From NCBI RefSeq assembly GCF_023520895.1, contig NZ_CP026029.1, positions 3,038,001 to 3,102,000 of the forward strand: a stretch of DNA of 64,000 nucleotides. The letters run 5' to 3'. Every line of letters begins with the position of its first letter. Positions within the stretch are counted from its first letter, which is position 1. The position numbers and the translations under genes are program-made. The notes beneath the pieces are model-generated. The model did no database searches and had not been told where the DNA came from. It saw nothing but the letters and a program-made list of their open reading frames with translations. Below, in pieces: positions 42,018-50,913 of the stretch. The DNA comes from Paenibacillus sp. PK3_47 (GTDB taxonomy: Bacteria; Bacillota; Bacilli; Paenibacillales; Paenibacillaceae).

Positions 42018-45000
42018 ATGAAGCGGTGTAAAATCATGCTTCTGATTAGCATTGTGTTCATGCTTGCAGCCCCCGCTGCCGCTCACGCTGAAAGGCAAAA
42101 CATAAGATACCAGGCAGAACTTGATTATCCGCCCTATAAATACATACAGAACGGATATCTGACCGGCTTTGATATTGACCTGACGAGCATGATTTTTGAA
42201 AAGCAGGATTATCTGATTCAGTACAGCACCGGCGATTGGGAGAATACGCTCGGGCTGCTGCTTGAAGGAAAGGTTGATACAATCGGCCTGATGGCGGTAA
42301 CAGAGGACAGGAAAAAGAACGCGCTGTTTTCCAAGCCTGTATTCAAAACCTACATATCCGTCTATTCGAGGCAGGCGCTGAAAGAAGAAGTGAAACTAAG
42401 CACATTGCAGAAATATAAGATAGGCGTAGGCAAGGACCAATATTCCGCTTCTGTACTGAGAAACAAGGCGGGAATCTCGGAATACATAGAATATGATACT
42501 GTACCGGACGCGCTCGTGGCACTGCAGCAGGGGGAGATCGATCTGCTGTTCGAGAACCAGGGCGTTGTGGATTACCTCATCGTCGAACGGGGGCTTACAG
42601 GCAATATTGTCAATAAAATGAAAGATTTATATCCGGAGGAGGTGGCCTTCGGGGTCAGTAAATCCTCACCGGAGCTTGTTTCCTACATAAATGCACGAAT
42701 TAACCGGCTGCAGCGCTCCGGCGCTTTTGAAGAGCTGTACCAGCAGTATTTTTTCTCCCATTCCGATTATTACATATCTATGGTTCAGGGCAGGGTTATA
42801 TCCGGCATAGCCGTCGGCTTCTGTATCCTGTTCTTCGGAATCGTCTTCATCCGGATGTACATCAGGCGTTTGCGGCGTACCATTCACTCTGAACAGGAGT
42901 TTTTTGAGGATGTTATAGAACATACCGGGATGATTGTCTGGGCAGTTCAAGGCAACAAAAAAACGGTGCGCTTTAACCAGTATGCCGAAAAAATGACCGG
43001 GCTCAGCGAAAAAGAGGTGCTGGGCAAACCTATTGACGAGCTTCCCGGTCTTGAAGGCAGCGCGGCCTTGTTCAGGGAGCTGCTCACCCGGGCGGTGTAC
43101 AAGGACTATGCGAATGATGTGGAGCTGAAGCTTCCCGATTATTCGCCTGAAGCCCGCTGTTTCGCGATCCGCACCACTCTCATTAAGGGAATGGATCAGC
43201 AGGCTGAAGATATATTCGTTCTGGTGGGACTGGACATCGATGACCGTAAGCAGAACGAACTGAAGCTTCAGCTGAGCTACGAGGAGCTGGAGGCTACTTA
43301 TGAGGAGCTGACGGCAACGGAAGCAGAACTGCAGGAGCAGCTGCATAAAGTCAGTCTCAGTGAGCGCCGTTTCCGGCTGGCTTCCGAGGGCTCGGGGGCA
43401 TATATGTGGGAGCGGGATTGGGTGACCGGCGAATACAAGCTGTCCGAGCGCTGGTATGAGGTGATGGGCTACACCGAAGAGGAGATCAATTCCTTTGAAG
43501 GCGGGGTGCTCAGCATCATTCATCCGGATGACCAGGATTCTGCAAACAAGGCCAGACTGGAGCATCTGAGCGGTCTGACCCCGATTTATGAGACGGAGTA
43601 CCGAATGCGCACCAAAGACAATATCTATATCTGGTTCGAGGTGAGGGGCAAGGCAATCGTTGATCCCAAAGATAATATTCTATTGTTCCTGGGATCCCTT
43701 ATTGATATAAGCAAGCGCAAGCAGACCGAGTTCAAGCTGAATAACAGCTATCAGGAGCTCGAGGCTACATATGAGCAGTTAACGGCAACACAGCAGGAGC
43801 TTGTAGAGCAGTACGACATGCTGCTGGAGAACCAGAAAAATATGCACCGCCTGGCGTATGTGGACTCCCTGAGCAACCTGCCCAACCGGCTCTGTCTCCT
43901 GGAGGCGATGGAGGATTATATCCGGAAGCCGGGCGGACAGGCAGCGCTGATGTTCGTGGATACGGATAATTTCAAATTTATCAATGATACGCTTGGCCAT
44001 AAGTCAGGGGATATCCTGATCCGGCAGGCCAGTGAGCGGCTGCAGTCGCTTGTTCCCGAGGGAGTGATGCTCTCCCGGCTCGGCGGTGATGAATTCGTTA
44101 TTTTTATTAAGGATGCCAAGCAGCGCGATAAGGTGATGGAGTTGGCGGAGGATATTATGCACGCATTCCGTAGATCCTTCCTGATCGGCGAGAGCAAGCT
44201 GTATGTTTCCACAAGTATCGGAATTTCGTTCTATCCGGAAGACGGAGAGACTGCGGAGGAAATTCTGATGAATGCCGACGTGGCGATGTACCGGGCCAAA
44301 GAGGAAGGTAAAAGCACCTATGTCGTGTATGACAAATCGATGCATACGCCATTCAATGAACGGATGACGATCGAAAAGCACCTGCGCAGTGCAATGATCA
44401 ACGATGAGTTCGAGCTGCATTATCAGCCGCAGGTGGACATCCGGACCGGACGAATCTCCGGGTTCGAGGCCTTGATCCGCTGGAACAGCCCGGTCCTGGG
44501 CTTTGTATCGCCGCTGTCCTTTATCAAGGTTGCCGAGGATTCCAGGCTCATTATCTATATTGGGGAATGGGTGCTCAGAGAAGCCTGCAGCTTCATCAAA
44601 AATGTGCAGGAGCTTACGGGCACTCCTTATAAAATATCGGTCAACATTTCTGTAATCCAGCTGCTGCAGGACGATTTCGTAGAAATGGTACTGAACAGCC
44701 TGGAGGAAAGCGGGCTTCCGGCGAACAGCCTGGAGCTGGAAATTACAGAATCCATTTTTATGGAATCCTTTGAGAGTACGGTCAGTAAGCTGGAGTTCCT
44801 TAAGTCACGAGGAATCCGGATTGCGCTGGATGATTTCGGGACAGGCTATTCTTCCTTGAGTTACTTGCAGCAGCTGCCGATTTCCACACTCAAAATGGAT
44901 AAAATCTTCATTGATTCTCTTGCGGACCGGGAATACAGTAAATCCTTCGTTCAGACTATCATTGCACTGGGCCATAATATGGGGCTGGATGTGGTAGCTG

Positions 45001-45140
45001 AGGGAGTGGAGGACAACAGTCAGCTGGCGTTTCTCTCAGAAGCAGGCTGCGACAAGGTTCAGGGGTATTTGATCAGCAAGCCGGTGCCTCAGAAGGGCGT
45101 GCACGAGCTTCTCGGACGGCAGCGGCATTATGGCGTATAA
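42018..45140 (+). CDS. GGDEF-EAL protein with periplasmic solute-binding domain
   Basis: A 1040-residue c-di-GMP enzyme. After the signal (about 1-24) comes an SBP_bac_3 domain (about 25-255; YQAELDYPPYKYIQNGYLTG, FDIDLTSMIFEKQ), a membrane helix (about 258-280), a PAS (290-410), a short coiled coil, a second PAS/PAC (450-575), GGDEF (about 610-770, intact LSRLGGDEFVIF) and EAL (about 785-1035, with GFEALIRW, LEITESIF and DDFGTGYSSLSYL). Both catalytic motifs look intact, so it can in principle make and break c-di-GMP. The binding domain implies an amino acid or similar ligand as input. Spo0A box and Fur box lie upstream. Confidence 0.93.
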   Translation: MKRCKIMLLISIVFMLAAPAAAHAERQNIRYQAELDYPPYKYIQNGYLTGFDIDLTSMIFEKQDYLIQYSTGDWENTLGLLLEGKVDTIGLMAVTEDRKKNALFSKPVFKTYISVYSRQALKEEVKLSTLQKYKIGVGKDQYSASVLRNKAGISEYIEYDTVPDALVALQQGEIDLLFENQGVVDYLIVERGLTGNIVNKMKDLYPEEVAFGVSKSSPELVSYINARINRLQRSGAFEELYQQYFFSHSDYYISMVQGRVISGIAVGFCILFFGIVFIRMYIRRLRRTIHSEQEFFEDVIEHTGMIVWAVQGNKKTVRFNQYAEKMTGLSEKEVLGKPIDELPGLEGSAALFRELLTRAVYKDYANDVELKLPDYSPEARCFAIRTTLIKGMDQQAEDIFVLVGLDIDDRKQNELKLQLSYEELEATYEELTATEAELQEQLHKVSLSERRFRLASEGSGAYMWERDWVTGEYKLSERWYEVMGYTEEEINSFEGGVLSIIHPDDQDSANKARLEHLSGLTPIYETEYRMRTKDNIYIWFEVRGKAIVDPKDNILLFLGSLIDISKRKQTEFKLNNSYQELEATYEQLTATQQELVEQYDMLLENQKNMHRLAYVDSLSNLPNRLCLLEAMEDYIRKPGGQAALMFVDTDNFKFINDTLGHKSGDILIRQASERLQSLVPEGVMLSRLGGDEFVIFIKDAKQRDKVMELAEDIMHAFRRSFLIGESKLYVSTSIGISFYPEDGETAEEILMNADVAMYRAKEEGKSTYVVYDKSMHTPFNERMTIEKHLRSAMINDEFELHYQPQVDIRTGRISGFEALIRWNSPVLGFVSPLSFIKVAEDSRLIIYIGEWVLREACSFIKNVQELTGTPYKISVNISVIQLLQDDFVEMVLNSLEESGLPANSLELEITESIFMESFESTVSKLEFLKSRGIRIALDDFGTGYSSLSYLQQLPISTLKMDKIFIDSLADREYSKSFVQTIIALGHNMGLDVVAEGVEDNSQLAFLSEAGCDKVQGYLISKPVPQKGVHELLGRQRHYGV

Positions 45141-45150
45141 CAGTACATAA

Positions 45151-45187
45151 AAAGCGGGCCCGGACTAATATGTCCGCGGCCCGCTTT
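45151..45187. terminator. Bidirectional terminator between the two GGDEF genes
   Basis: AAAGCGGGCC and GGCCCGCTTT pair, extended by CGGAC/GTCCG, separating two convergent genes. Confidence 0.85.
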
Positions 45188-45189
45188 AA

Positions 45190-46284
45190 TTACATTACGA
45201 CAATTCTGTTCTTGCCGGTATTCTTTGCTTCGTACAAAGCATCATCAGCCTGCTGAAAGATGGAGCTCTTGGTATCTCCCCTTGTAAAATCATGCATTCC
45301 GATACTTACAGTGACGGATTGGCCATCCATTTCAGCCACAGGCATCCCGGATATTCCTGTCAGGATACTCTCCATGATTTTACTTGATTCCTTCAGTGAC
45401 TTTGCTGTAAGAATCACAACAAATTCCTCACCGCCATAGCGTGCGGCAAAGTCATCCGTTCCAATATTCTTCAGCATAACGCCAGCAACCTGCTTAAGCA
45501 CAATATCTCCTACCCAGTGTCCGTAACGGTCATTTACTTTCTTGAAATTATCTATATCCAGCACAGCCAGCTGCATGGGAAAGGGGTTGCTCTGCTGATG
45601 CTCAATCAGCCAGCCCAGATATTCATGGAAGGTTTTGTGATTGTACAAATCCGTGAGCGGATCGATCTTCGACAGACGGTCCATGATAATATTCTGGATC
45701 CGCAGATCCTGCTCCGATTTCAGGGAATTCTCCAGTGACTGCATAAGATCCAGACCTCTCCCGATCACGAGAAACCCGGCAACAGAAGTTCCCGCGAAGA
45801 TAAGAGAGATAATGATGTATTCAATCCGCAGTGAGTAATCATATGCAGAGGTATCCAGAAACAGGATTATGCTGTAGATCAGACATACCGCTGAAGAAGC
45901 CGTCATATAACTTTTTTTGAGATAAATCATGGATACAAGCAGAGGAATCAGCATAATCAACGGCTTGACATGATATTCCGGGCTAAGGTTGGTGATCATC
46001 AGGATAGCGTAGAGATGGCTTGCGACGATAATTGAAAATTCAGAGCAGGAGGGCTTCCACCTGTGGATAGCTTCTAAAGTCAATATCAGGATAAGCGCAA
46101 TGGAATTCGGGATCAGCACATGGAAAATGTAATACTGCCTGCCCGTGAATTGGGCGAGGTGGCCCCACATGGAGGAGGAGACAAATAACTGAGATGCAAG
46201 GTACACAAGCAGAACCATCCAGAATGCATTGAGGAGCAATCGGTTCCAAAAAACCTCACGAGGAGTCGGTGACTGAATATGCAT
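45190..46284 (-). CDS. Membrane diguanylate cyclase (GGDEF)
   Basis: A 364-residue protein with six predicted membrane helices (about 15-190) and a C-terminal GGDEF domain (about 200-364). The active motif is ARYGGEEFVVIL, a functional GGEEF form; the preceding DPLTDLYNHKTFHEYL and DIDNFKKVNDRYGHWVGD are standard. An RxxD inhibitory site is not obvious. It should make c-di-GMP. It is convergent with the GGDEF-EAL gene, so the two form a c-di-GMP island. Its own upstream region carries an exact Spo0A box and a SinR-type half-site. Confidence 0.93.
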   Translation of the reverse strand: MHIQSPTPREVFWNRLLLNAFWMVLLVYLASQLFVSSSMWGHLAQFTGRQYYIFHVLIPNSIALILILTLEAIHRWKPSCSEFSIIVASHLYAILMITNLSPEYHVKPLIMLIPLLVSMIYLKKSYMTASSAVCLIYSIILFLDTSAYDYSLRIEYIIISLIFAGTSVAGFLVIGRGLDLMQSLENSLKSEQDLRIQNIIMDRLSKIDPLTDLYNHKTFHEYLGWLIEHQQSNPFPMQLAVLDIDNFKKVNDRYGHWVGDIVLKQVAGVMLKNIGTDDFAARYGGEEFVVILTAKSLKESSKIMESILTGISGMPVAEMDGQSVTVSIGMHDFTRGDTKSSIFQQADDALYEAKNTGKNRIVVM

Positions 46285-46321
46285 AAGCTGTTCCTCTTTT
46301 CCGGGGCAATACCTCTATATA

Positions 46322-46329
46322 TTCGACAA
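46322..46329 (-). promoter_or_regulatory. Spo0A box before the GGDEF gene
   Basis: TTGTCGAA on the minus strand is an exact 0A box, 38 bases upstream of the start codon. A GTTCTTT (SinR-type half-site) lies on the plus strand at 46333-46339. Confidence 0.55.
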
Positions 46330-46455
46330 ATAGTTCTTTTTTCCTTCACAAATCACATGAGGGGTAAATGTTCGGTTTTTGCGTTTGTTATCTAAGTGTA
46401 TAGCACATATATAGATTATAATATAGTAAAACACGAATTATTATAGATATTTTCA

Positions 46456-46484
46456 TTGACACATTCGTTTGTGTCCGGTAAAAT
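46456..46484 (+). promoter_or_regulatory. Promoter of the riboswitch-flavoprotein unit
   Basis: TTGACA (46456-46461), 17 bases, TAAAAT (46479-46484). This is the best consensus promoter in the window and sits just before the purine aptamer. Confidence 0.88.
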
Positions 46485-46515
46485 TCTTTTTGGCTGATAA
46501 ATAACAGATTAACTG

Positions 46516-46580
46516 TTCGTATATCCTCAATGATAAGGTTTGGGGGTTTCTACAGGGAACCGTAAATTCCTGGCTACGAA
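46516..46580 (+). ncRNA. Purine riboswitch aptamer, guanine-type
   Basis: P1 is TTCGTA (46516-46521)/TACGAA (46575-46580). P2 pairs CCTCAA with the TTTGGGG run, with loop TGATAAGG. J2/3 is the invariant TTTCTAC. P3 pairs CAGGGA with TTCCTG around ACCGTAA. The GG of L2 can pair with the CC of L3, as in the known structure. The specificity base in J3/1 is C, which means guanine/hypoxanthine type, but the base before it is G rather than the common A. Confidence 0.88.
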
Positions 46581-46623
46581 TAGGGTGCATTTTGCATACC
46601 TATAATAGTCCGGGATTTTTTTG
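46564..46623 (+). terminator. Riboswitch terminator using P3 and P1 strands
   Basis: AAATTCCTGGCTA (46564-46576) pairs with TAGTCCGGGATTT at 12 of 13 positions around an inner ATAGG/CCTAT and TGCA/TGCA stem, then TTTT. It shares the 3' strands of P3 and P1 with the aptamer, so aptamer folding should block termination. Confidence 0.8.
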
Positions 46624-46711
46624 TGTTGTACTTACAGAAACCTACAAATACTTGGAAACGGATATCGCCTGTTACCAGAAATAGGCCGACGTTTCTTCCC
46701 AGGAGGAACAA

Positions 46712-48148
46712 ATGAGCAAATATGATGTGATTGTCGTGGGTGCCGGCCCGGCCGGAATATTCGCCTGTTATGAACTGACTCTTAAGGCGCCTGAGCTGAA
46801 GGTGCTGCTTGTAGATAAAGGCCATGATATTTACCGCCGCAGCTGCCCGATCCTTGAGGAGAAAATCAAGCTCTGCCCGCCTGCGGCCGGACGCAAGGAA
46901 TTTGCCGGCTGCCTTCCGGCTTGCTCGATTACAGCTGGATTCGGCGGAGCGGGTGCGTACAGTGACGGCAAGTTCAACATCACGACAGAGTTCGGCGGAT
47001 GGATGACGGATTATCTAGCCCCTTCCAAAGTGCAGGAACTGATTGAATATGTAGACGGCATTAACCTTGAGCACGGGGCTACTCCGAACATTACCGATCC
47101 GACCACCGAGAGTATCCGGAATATTGAGCAGCGTGGTTATGCTGCAGGCCTTAAGCTGCTGCGGGCACAGGTGCGGCATCTCGGGACGGAGCAGAATCTG
47201 GAGATTCTCAAATCCATATACGAATATCTGAAGACACGTATAGATATGCTCTTCAAAACAGAGGTGCAGGACATTGTAACCGTGAAAGAAAACGGCTCCC
47301 ACCGTATCACGGGCATCACGCTCAAGAACGGGGAAGTCTTTGAGGCAGATAAAGTCATGATCGCTCCGGGGCGTGACGGCTCAGCCTGGCTGACCGAGGT
47401 GCTGAAGAAACGGCGCCTCAAGATGTATAATAACCAGGTTGATGTGGGTGTACGCGTGGAAACCTCAGACGTAGTGATGCGGGAGATCAATGAACATCTC
47501 TATGAGGGCAAGTTTATTTTTAATACCTCTGTAGGAACACGGGTCCGCACGTTCTGCAGCAATCCTTCGGGACATGTAGTCGTGGAAAATCACAGCGGCG
47601 TTATGGCGGCTAACGGACATTCCTATAAGGATCCTGCGCTTGGCTCCAAGAATACGAACTTTGCCCTGCTGGTCTCGCATACTTTCACCGAACCGTTTGA
47701 CAAGCCCAACGAATATGCCAGAGAGATATGCAAGCGTGCGAACGATCTGTCGAACGGGGGCGTAATTGTACAGAAGTACGGCGATATCCTGCGTGGACGG
47801 CGTTCCACTGAAGCACGGATCAAGGAAGGGTTCCTGGAACCGACGCTGAAAGAGGCAGTTCCGGGTGATCTGGGGCTGGTTCTTCCCTACAATACGATGA
47901 AGAGTCTGATTGAAATGGTTGAGGCGCTCGAAAAGGTCACCCCCGGCATTGCTTCTGAGCACACGCTGTTCTATGGTGTGGAAGCAAAGTTCTATTCAGC
48001 CCGTCCGAAGCTTACTGAAAACCTGGAGACAGAAATCTCCGGGCTCTATTGCGGCGGAGACGGAGCGGGAATTACCCGCGGCCTGGCGCAGGCCGGAGCG
48101 GCAGGAGTCTGGATTGCCCGGGGGATGCTGGGCCGTGCCGGGTTGTAA
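46712..48148 (+). CDS. FAD-dependent oxidoreductase (COG2509-like)
   Basis: A 478-residue flavoprotein. The N-terminal dinucleotide site is YDVIVVGAGPAGIFACYEL, and a Cys-rich stretch (RRSCPILEEKIKLCPP, FAGCLPACSITAGFGGAG) follows. RSTEARIKEGFLEPTL, and the C-terminal LYCGGDGAGITRGLAQAGAAGVWIARGML, are family-typical second FAD contacts. Its substrate is unknown. Control by a purine riboswitch, predicted ON with ligand, suggests a link to purine metabolism or overflow. The ATG follows AGGAGGAACAA. It is a one-gene unit with its own terminator. Confidence 0.88.
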   Translation: MSKYDVIVVGAGPAGIFACYELTLKAPELKVLLVDKGHDIYRRSCPILEEKIKLCPPAAGRKEFAGCLPACSITAGFGGAGAYSDGKFNITTEFGGWMTDYLAPSKVQELIEYVDGINLEHGATPNITDPTTESIRNIEQRGYAAGLKLLRAQVRHLGTEQNLEILKSIYEYLKTRIDMLFKTEVQDIVTVKENGSHRITGITLKNGEVFEADKVMIAPGRDGSAWLTEVLKKRRLKMYNNQVDVGVRVETSDVVMREINEHLYEGKFIFNTSVGTRVRTFCSNPSGHVVVENHSGVMAANGHSYKDPALGSKNTNFALLVSHTFTEPFDKPNEYAREICKRANDLSNGGVIVQKYGDILRGRRSTEARIKEGFLEPTLKEAVPGDLGLVLPYNTMKSLIEMVEALEKVTPGIASEHTLFYGVEAKFYSARPKLTENLETEISGLYCGGDGAGITRGLAQAGAAGVWIARGMLGRAGL

Positions 48149-48181
48149 GAGCTGCGGTTAAAATAATAAAGGCAAAAAGGT

Positions 48182-48225
48182 GCTGTCCTGAAGCGCATAG
48201 CTGCTGCTTCGGGGCAGTTCTTTTT
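48182..48225 (+). terminator. Terminator after the flavoprotein gene
   Basis: GCTGTCCTGAAGC pairs with GCTTCGGGGCAG (G-T pairs included), followed by TTCTTTTTA. Confidence 0.75.
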
Positions 48226-48330
48226 ATAGGGGCAATGGATAATTTTGATGACATGGAGTATTCCTTTTCAATATCCGCGCTGATATAATGTTAGAATACA
48301 TAACATGAACAGAGTGGAGTGGAAGTGGAC

Positions 48331-49848
48331 ATGCAGGTTCTTCGGGGGAAGGGTATCTTGGTTGTTCTGTTGCTGCTGCTGGTTGGTCTTTACGGGTTGT
48401 GGATTGACATGTTATTTGTACACAAGCTTGTGTTTCTGCTGCTCACGGCTGCGCTGTGCTGGATAGCACTGGGTGCATACCGCAGCGCACTGCATAAAGA
48501 CGAATTACTTGCGGAAGCAAGAAGCCGGGTAGAGCTGCTCGGCAATGAGATAGTAGTCACTTCCGACAGGCTGCACGGGGCGCTGGAAGAGATCAGCCGT
48601 CATACGGAGGAGCTTCAACGGACGGCGGATTATTCCCATGCTTACGAGGTGGACCTGAAGAATCGAAGCAATGAGGCCAGGGCCAATATAGAAGGCGCCT
48701 TTGCCACAATGGGCGGTGTGGCGGCTGTCACCGCACATATCACCGAGCTGACTGAAAGACTCGGGACAAACATGGAGGGTGCCCGTCAAGGAATGACTGA
48801 AATGGTCGGTTCACTCCAGAAGACGGATAATGTAATGGCAGAGCTGCAGAGCCGGAGCGGTGAGATGCAGAGCAAGTTCGCAGAGCTGAGCGGCCGTATC
48901 GCCATGGTGGAAGAGATCAACACGATGATTGTGGGGATTGTGAACGAGACCTCGCTTCTCGCGCTGAACGCTTCAATTGAGGCGGCACGGGCAGGAGAGC
49001 AGGGACGGGGCTTTGCAGTCGTTGCCGGCCGGATCAGACAGCTCGCTGATCAAAGCCGAAGCTCAGTGGAACGTTCCTCGGACGTTCTGCTTGATATCAA
49101 CACCGGCGTCCGGCAGGTGCTGGAATCCGTAACCAAGGAACAGGCGGCAGTTGCCCAAGGTGTGAGTGAGGTCGCCGCAGTGAAGCTTCGTCTGGAGGAT
49201 ATCTCGGCAAGAGTCGAAGAAGTGGGTCAGGCAGTAGCAGAGACCGTGGCTGAAGCTTCGCGGCAGAGCGGCCTGATCGAAGAGGTAACCGGGGAACTTA
49301 GCGGTGCTGTAGGGATTGTAAATGAGACGATTGCCGGAGTCGATCTCACTTTGGAACAGGTTACGCGGCAGCGGACCCAGATCGGCCAGCTGAATGAGAT
49401 CAGTGCGAGCCTGCTCACCGAATCACAGGCGCTGCAGCAGTCGGTGAACAGCATTGCCGGCCGTGAGGTTATAGAGCTTGGGCAATATGCAGCACGGCTG
49501 GAGGAAATGCAGAGTCTGCTGCAGGAGATCAGCACCAGACAGGAAATGTACTCTCCCGACACCGCAAGCCACAGCAGTGTGCTTGGTGCCTGTATCCGCA
49601 GGGTGCCTGACGTTCAGGCAATCTGGTCCAACCGCACGGATGGCACATTTGTTTTCTCCGAGCCGGCGGCCGGGCTGATGAATGCCAAACGGCGTGACTG
49701 GTGGAACGGGGCGATGAACGAAGGGCAATATGTATCACAGCCTTATGTATCGGCGATTACGAAACAATCCTGCATTACACTTTCCAGAGCCATCCGGGAC
49801 GGGCGCGGGGAGATTGTTGGGGTGGTCGGCATTGATTTGGCTGTTTGA
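48331..49848 (+). CDS. Methyl-accepting chemotaxis-like protein with C-terminal Cache
   Basis: A 505-residue protein with two short membrane helices at the N-terminus (about 10-52), a coiled-coil signalling region (60-410; hairpin [29 protein letters not shown] intact across two pieces), and a C-terminal domain (about 420-505) resembling half a Cache: [22 protein letters not shown] and [13 protein letters not shown]. In ordinary receptors Cache lies outside, before the signalling part; here it should be in the cytosol, after it. ATG 48331 is preferred over an in-frame GTG at 48319. It may work outside chemotaxis, as no che genes are near. Confidence 0.85.
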   Translation: MQVLRGKGILVVLLLLLVGLYGLWIDMLFVHKLVFLLLTAALCWIALGAYRSALHKDELLAEARSRVELLGNEIVVTSDRLHGALEEISRHTEELQRTADYSHAYEVDLKNRSNEARANIEGAFATMGGVAAVTAHITELTERLGTNMEGARQGMTEMVGSLQKTDNVMAELQSRSGEMQSKFAELSGRIAMVEEINTMIVGIVNETSLLALNASIEAARAGEQGRGFAVVAGRIRQLADQSRSSVERSSDVLLDINTGVRQVLESVTKEQAAVAQGVSEVAAVKLRLEDISARVEEVGQAVAETVAEASRQSGLIEEVTGELSGAVGIVNETIAGVDLTLEQVTRQRTQIGQLNEISASLLTESQALQQSVNSIAGREVIELGQYAARLEEMQSLLQEISTRQEMYSPDTASHSSVLGACIRRVPDVQAIWSNRTDGTFVFSEPAAGLMNAKRRDWWNGAMNEGQYVSQPYVSAITKQSCITLSRAIRDGRGEIVGVVGIDLAV

Positions 49849-50131
49849 TGCTAAATAGAATGAATTTTGAACCTTTTGAAGCAAAGGTCCAGTCGCAACT
49901 ACAGTGAATATTTGGACTTCCGGCCGCTGTTGTCTGCAGATTTCTTGATTTTAACTGCTTTCAGCAGTGGAAATCCACAGACAGCTTATGCTTACGATGC
50001 CAGCTTTCCTTTGGAAAGCTTTCAGGCGAATGCTAACGCTCCTACAGTTCCAAAACTCCCTTCCGTCACTCCTTTTCTTTACTCGAATGTTCAAGATCAA
50101 TCTATATAGCGTTTTTTATATGTAGGAAGGT
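49849..50131. other. Non-coding region, possible repeat element
   Basis: The 80-codon frame at 49867-50109 has no ribosome site and no protein-like pattern. A perfect palindrome GCTTTCC/GGAAAGC lies at about 50003-50019. Its composition is unlike the flanking genes, so it may be a dispersed intergenic repeat; this needs a genome search. Confidence 0.4.
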
Positions 50132-50134
50132 AAG

Positions 50135-50185
50135 AAGAGCAGCAGGCGCTCCGGTGAATCCGGGGCCAGCTGCTCTTGTTTTTTT
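50135..50185. terminator. Terminator before the nucleotidyltransferase end
   Basis: AAGAGCAGC (50135-50143) pairs with GCTGCTCTT (50169-50177), with inner CCGG/CCGG, then G and seven T. Confidence 0.75.
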
Positions 50186-50189
50186 ACAT

Positions 50190-50765
50190 TCAGTGAAAAG
50201 AAGTGACCGTCAGCCCGGGCCAGACAGCCTGCCAATTTTTTGCGGCTATACGCTTTTCGTAAATATAACGGATTTGCGGGTTGGCTTTAAAATGGGGTGT
50301 AGGCCGGAGTTTCAGGTGGATTACATCGTGAACCCCGTGGGGTGCAGCGAGCAAAACCTCTCCATCACTGTCCAGCGACAGACCGAGCGCAGTGGCGGTT
50401 TCGGGAAATTTGGACATGCCGTCTGCGGCCGATGAATAAGGCGGGAGATTGTTGAGTTTGTGCATTCTGGCCTGATTTTTGACCGACCAGGGAGCGGAGG
50501 GATACAGCCTTCTCAGCCTTTCTTCATGGATCTTTTCCGTTTCTTCGCGGGCATCATCCGGGTCATAGTAGATGACATCAATATCCGGCAGGGGAGTTCT
50601 GGCTGTAAAGCCGTGCTGCACGTCCCATACCTTGGAGCGGACAAAGCCGGCACATACCCATGAATCGGGCAGCGCAAGCTCTTTTACAACAGCCAGAATG
50701 CTCATCATCCAGGCGTCTTCTTTTACAACGCGAATGATATCTTCCTCATTATGTATTTTTGGCAT
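50190..50765 (-). CDS. Nucleotidyltransferase-fold protein (COG3575-like)
   Basis: A 191-residue protein like the PF06042/COG3575 family of predicted nucleotidyltransferases. The strand AGFVRSKVWD and the PLPDIDVIYYD motif give the Asp-x-Asp-type metal site; YEKRIAAKNWQAVWPGL closes the family pattern. The substrate is unknown; relatives are often lone genes. It is single and convergent with the terminator above. ATG 50765 is at the end of a clean minus-strand frame. Confidence 0.85.
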   Translation of the reverse strand: MPKIHNEEDIIRVVKEDAWMMSILAVVKELALPDSWVCAGFVRSKVWDVQHGFTARTPLPDIDVIYYDPDDAREETEKIHEERLRRLYPSAPWSVKNQARMHKLNNLPPYSSAADGMSKFPETATALGLSLDSDGEVLLAAPHGVHDVIHLKLRPTPHFKANPQIRYIYEKRIAAKNWQAVWPGLTVTSFH

Positions 50766-50913
50766 ACAGACCTCCAGGTCACAGCGGATGATAAAGGCTT
50801 ATTATAAATGGTTTTTACAGAAATAGGTACTGTGGAAAGAGTGTATAACCGATTGCTATTCCAAAAGGACAAACTTATAATGTACCGATAGATTGACCTT
50901 TGGAGGATTTACC

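Noticed and set aside
49867-50109. 80-codon frame on the plus strand
   Set aside because: There is no ribosome site or protein-like composition, and the DNA looks like an intergenic repeat.
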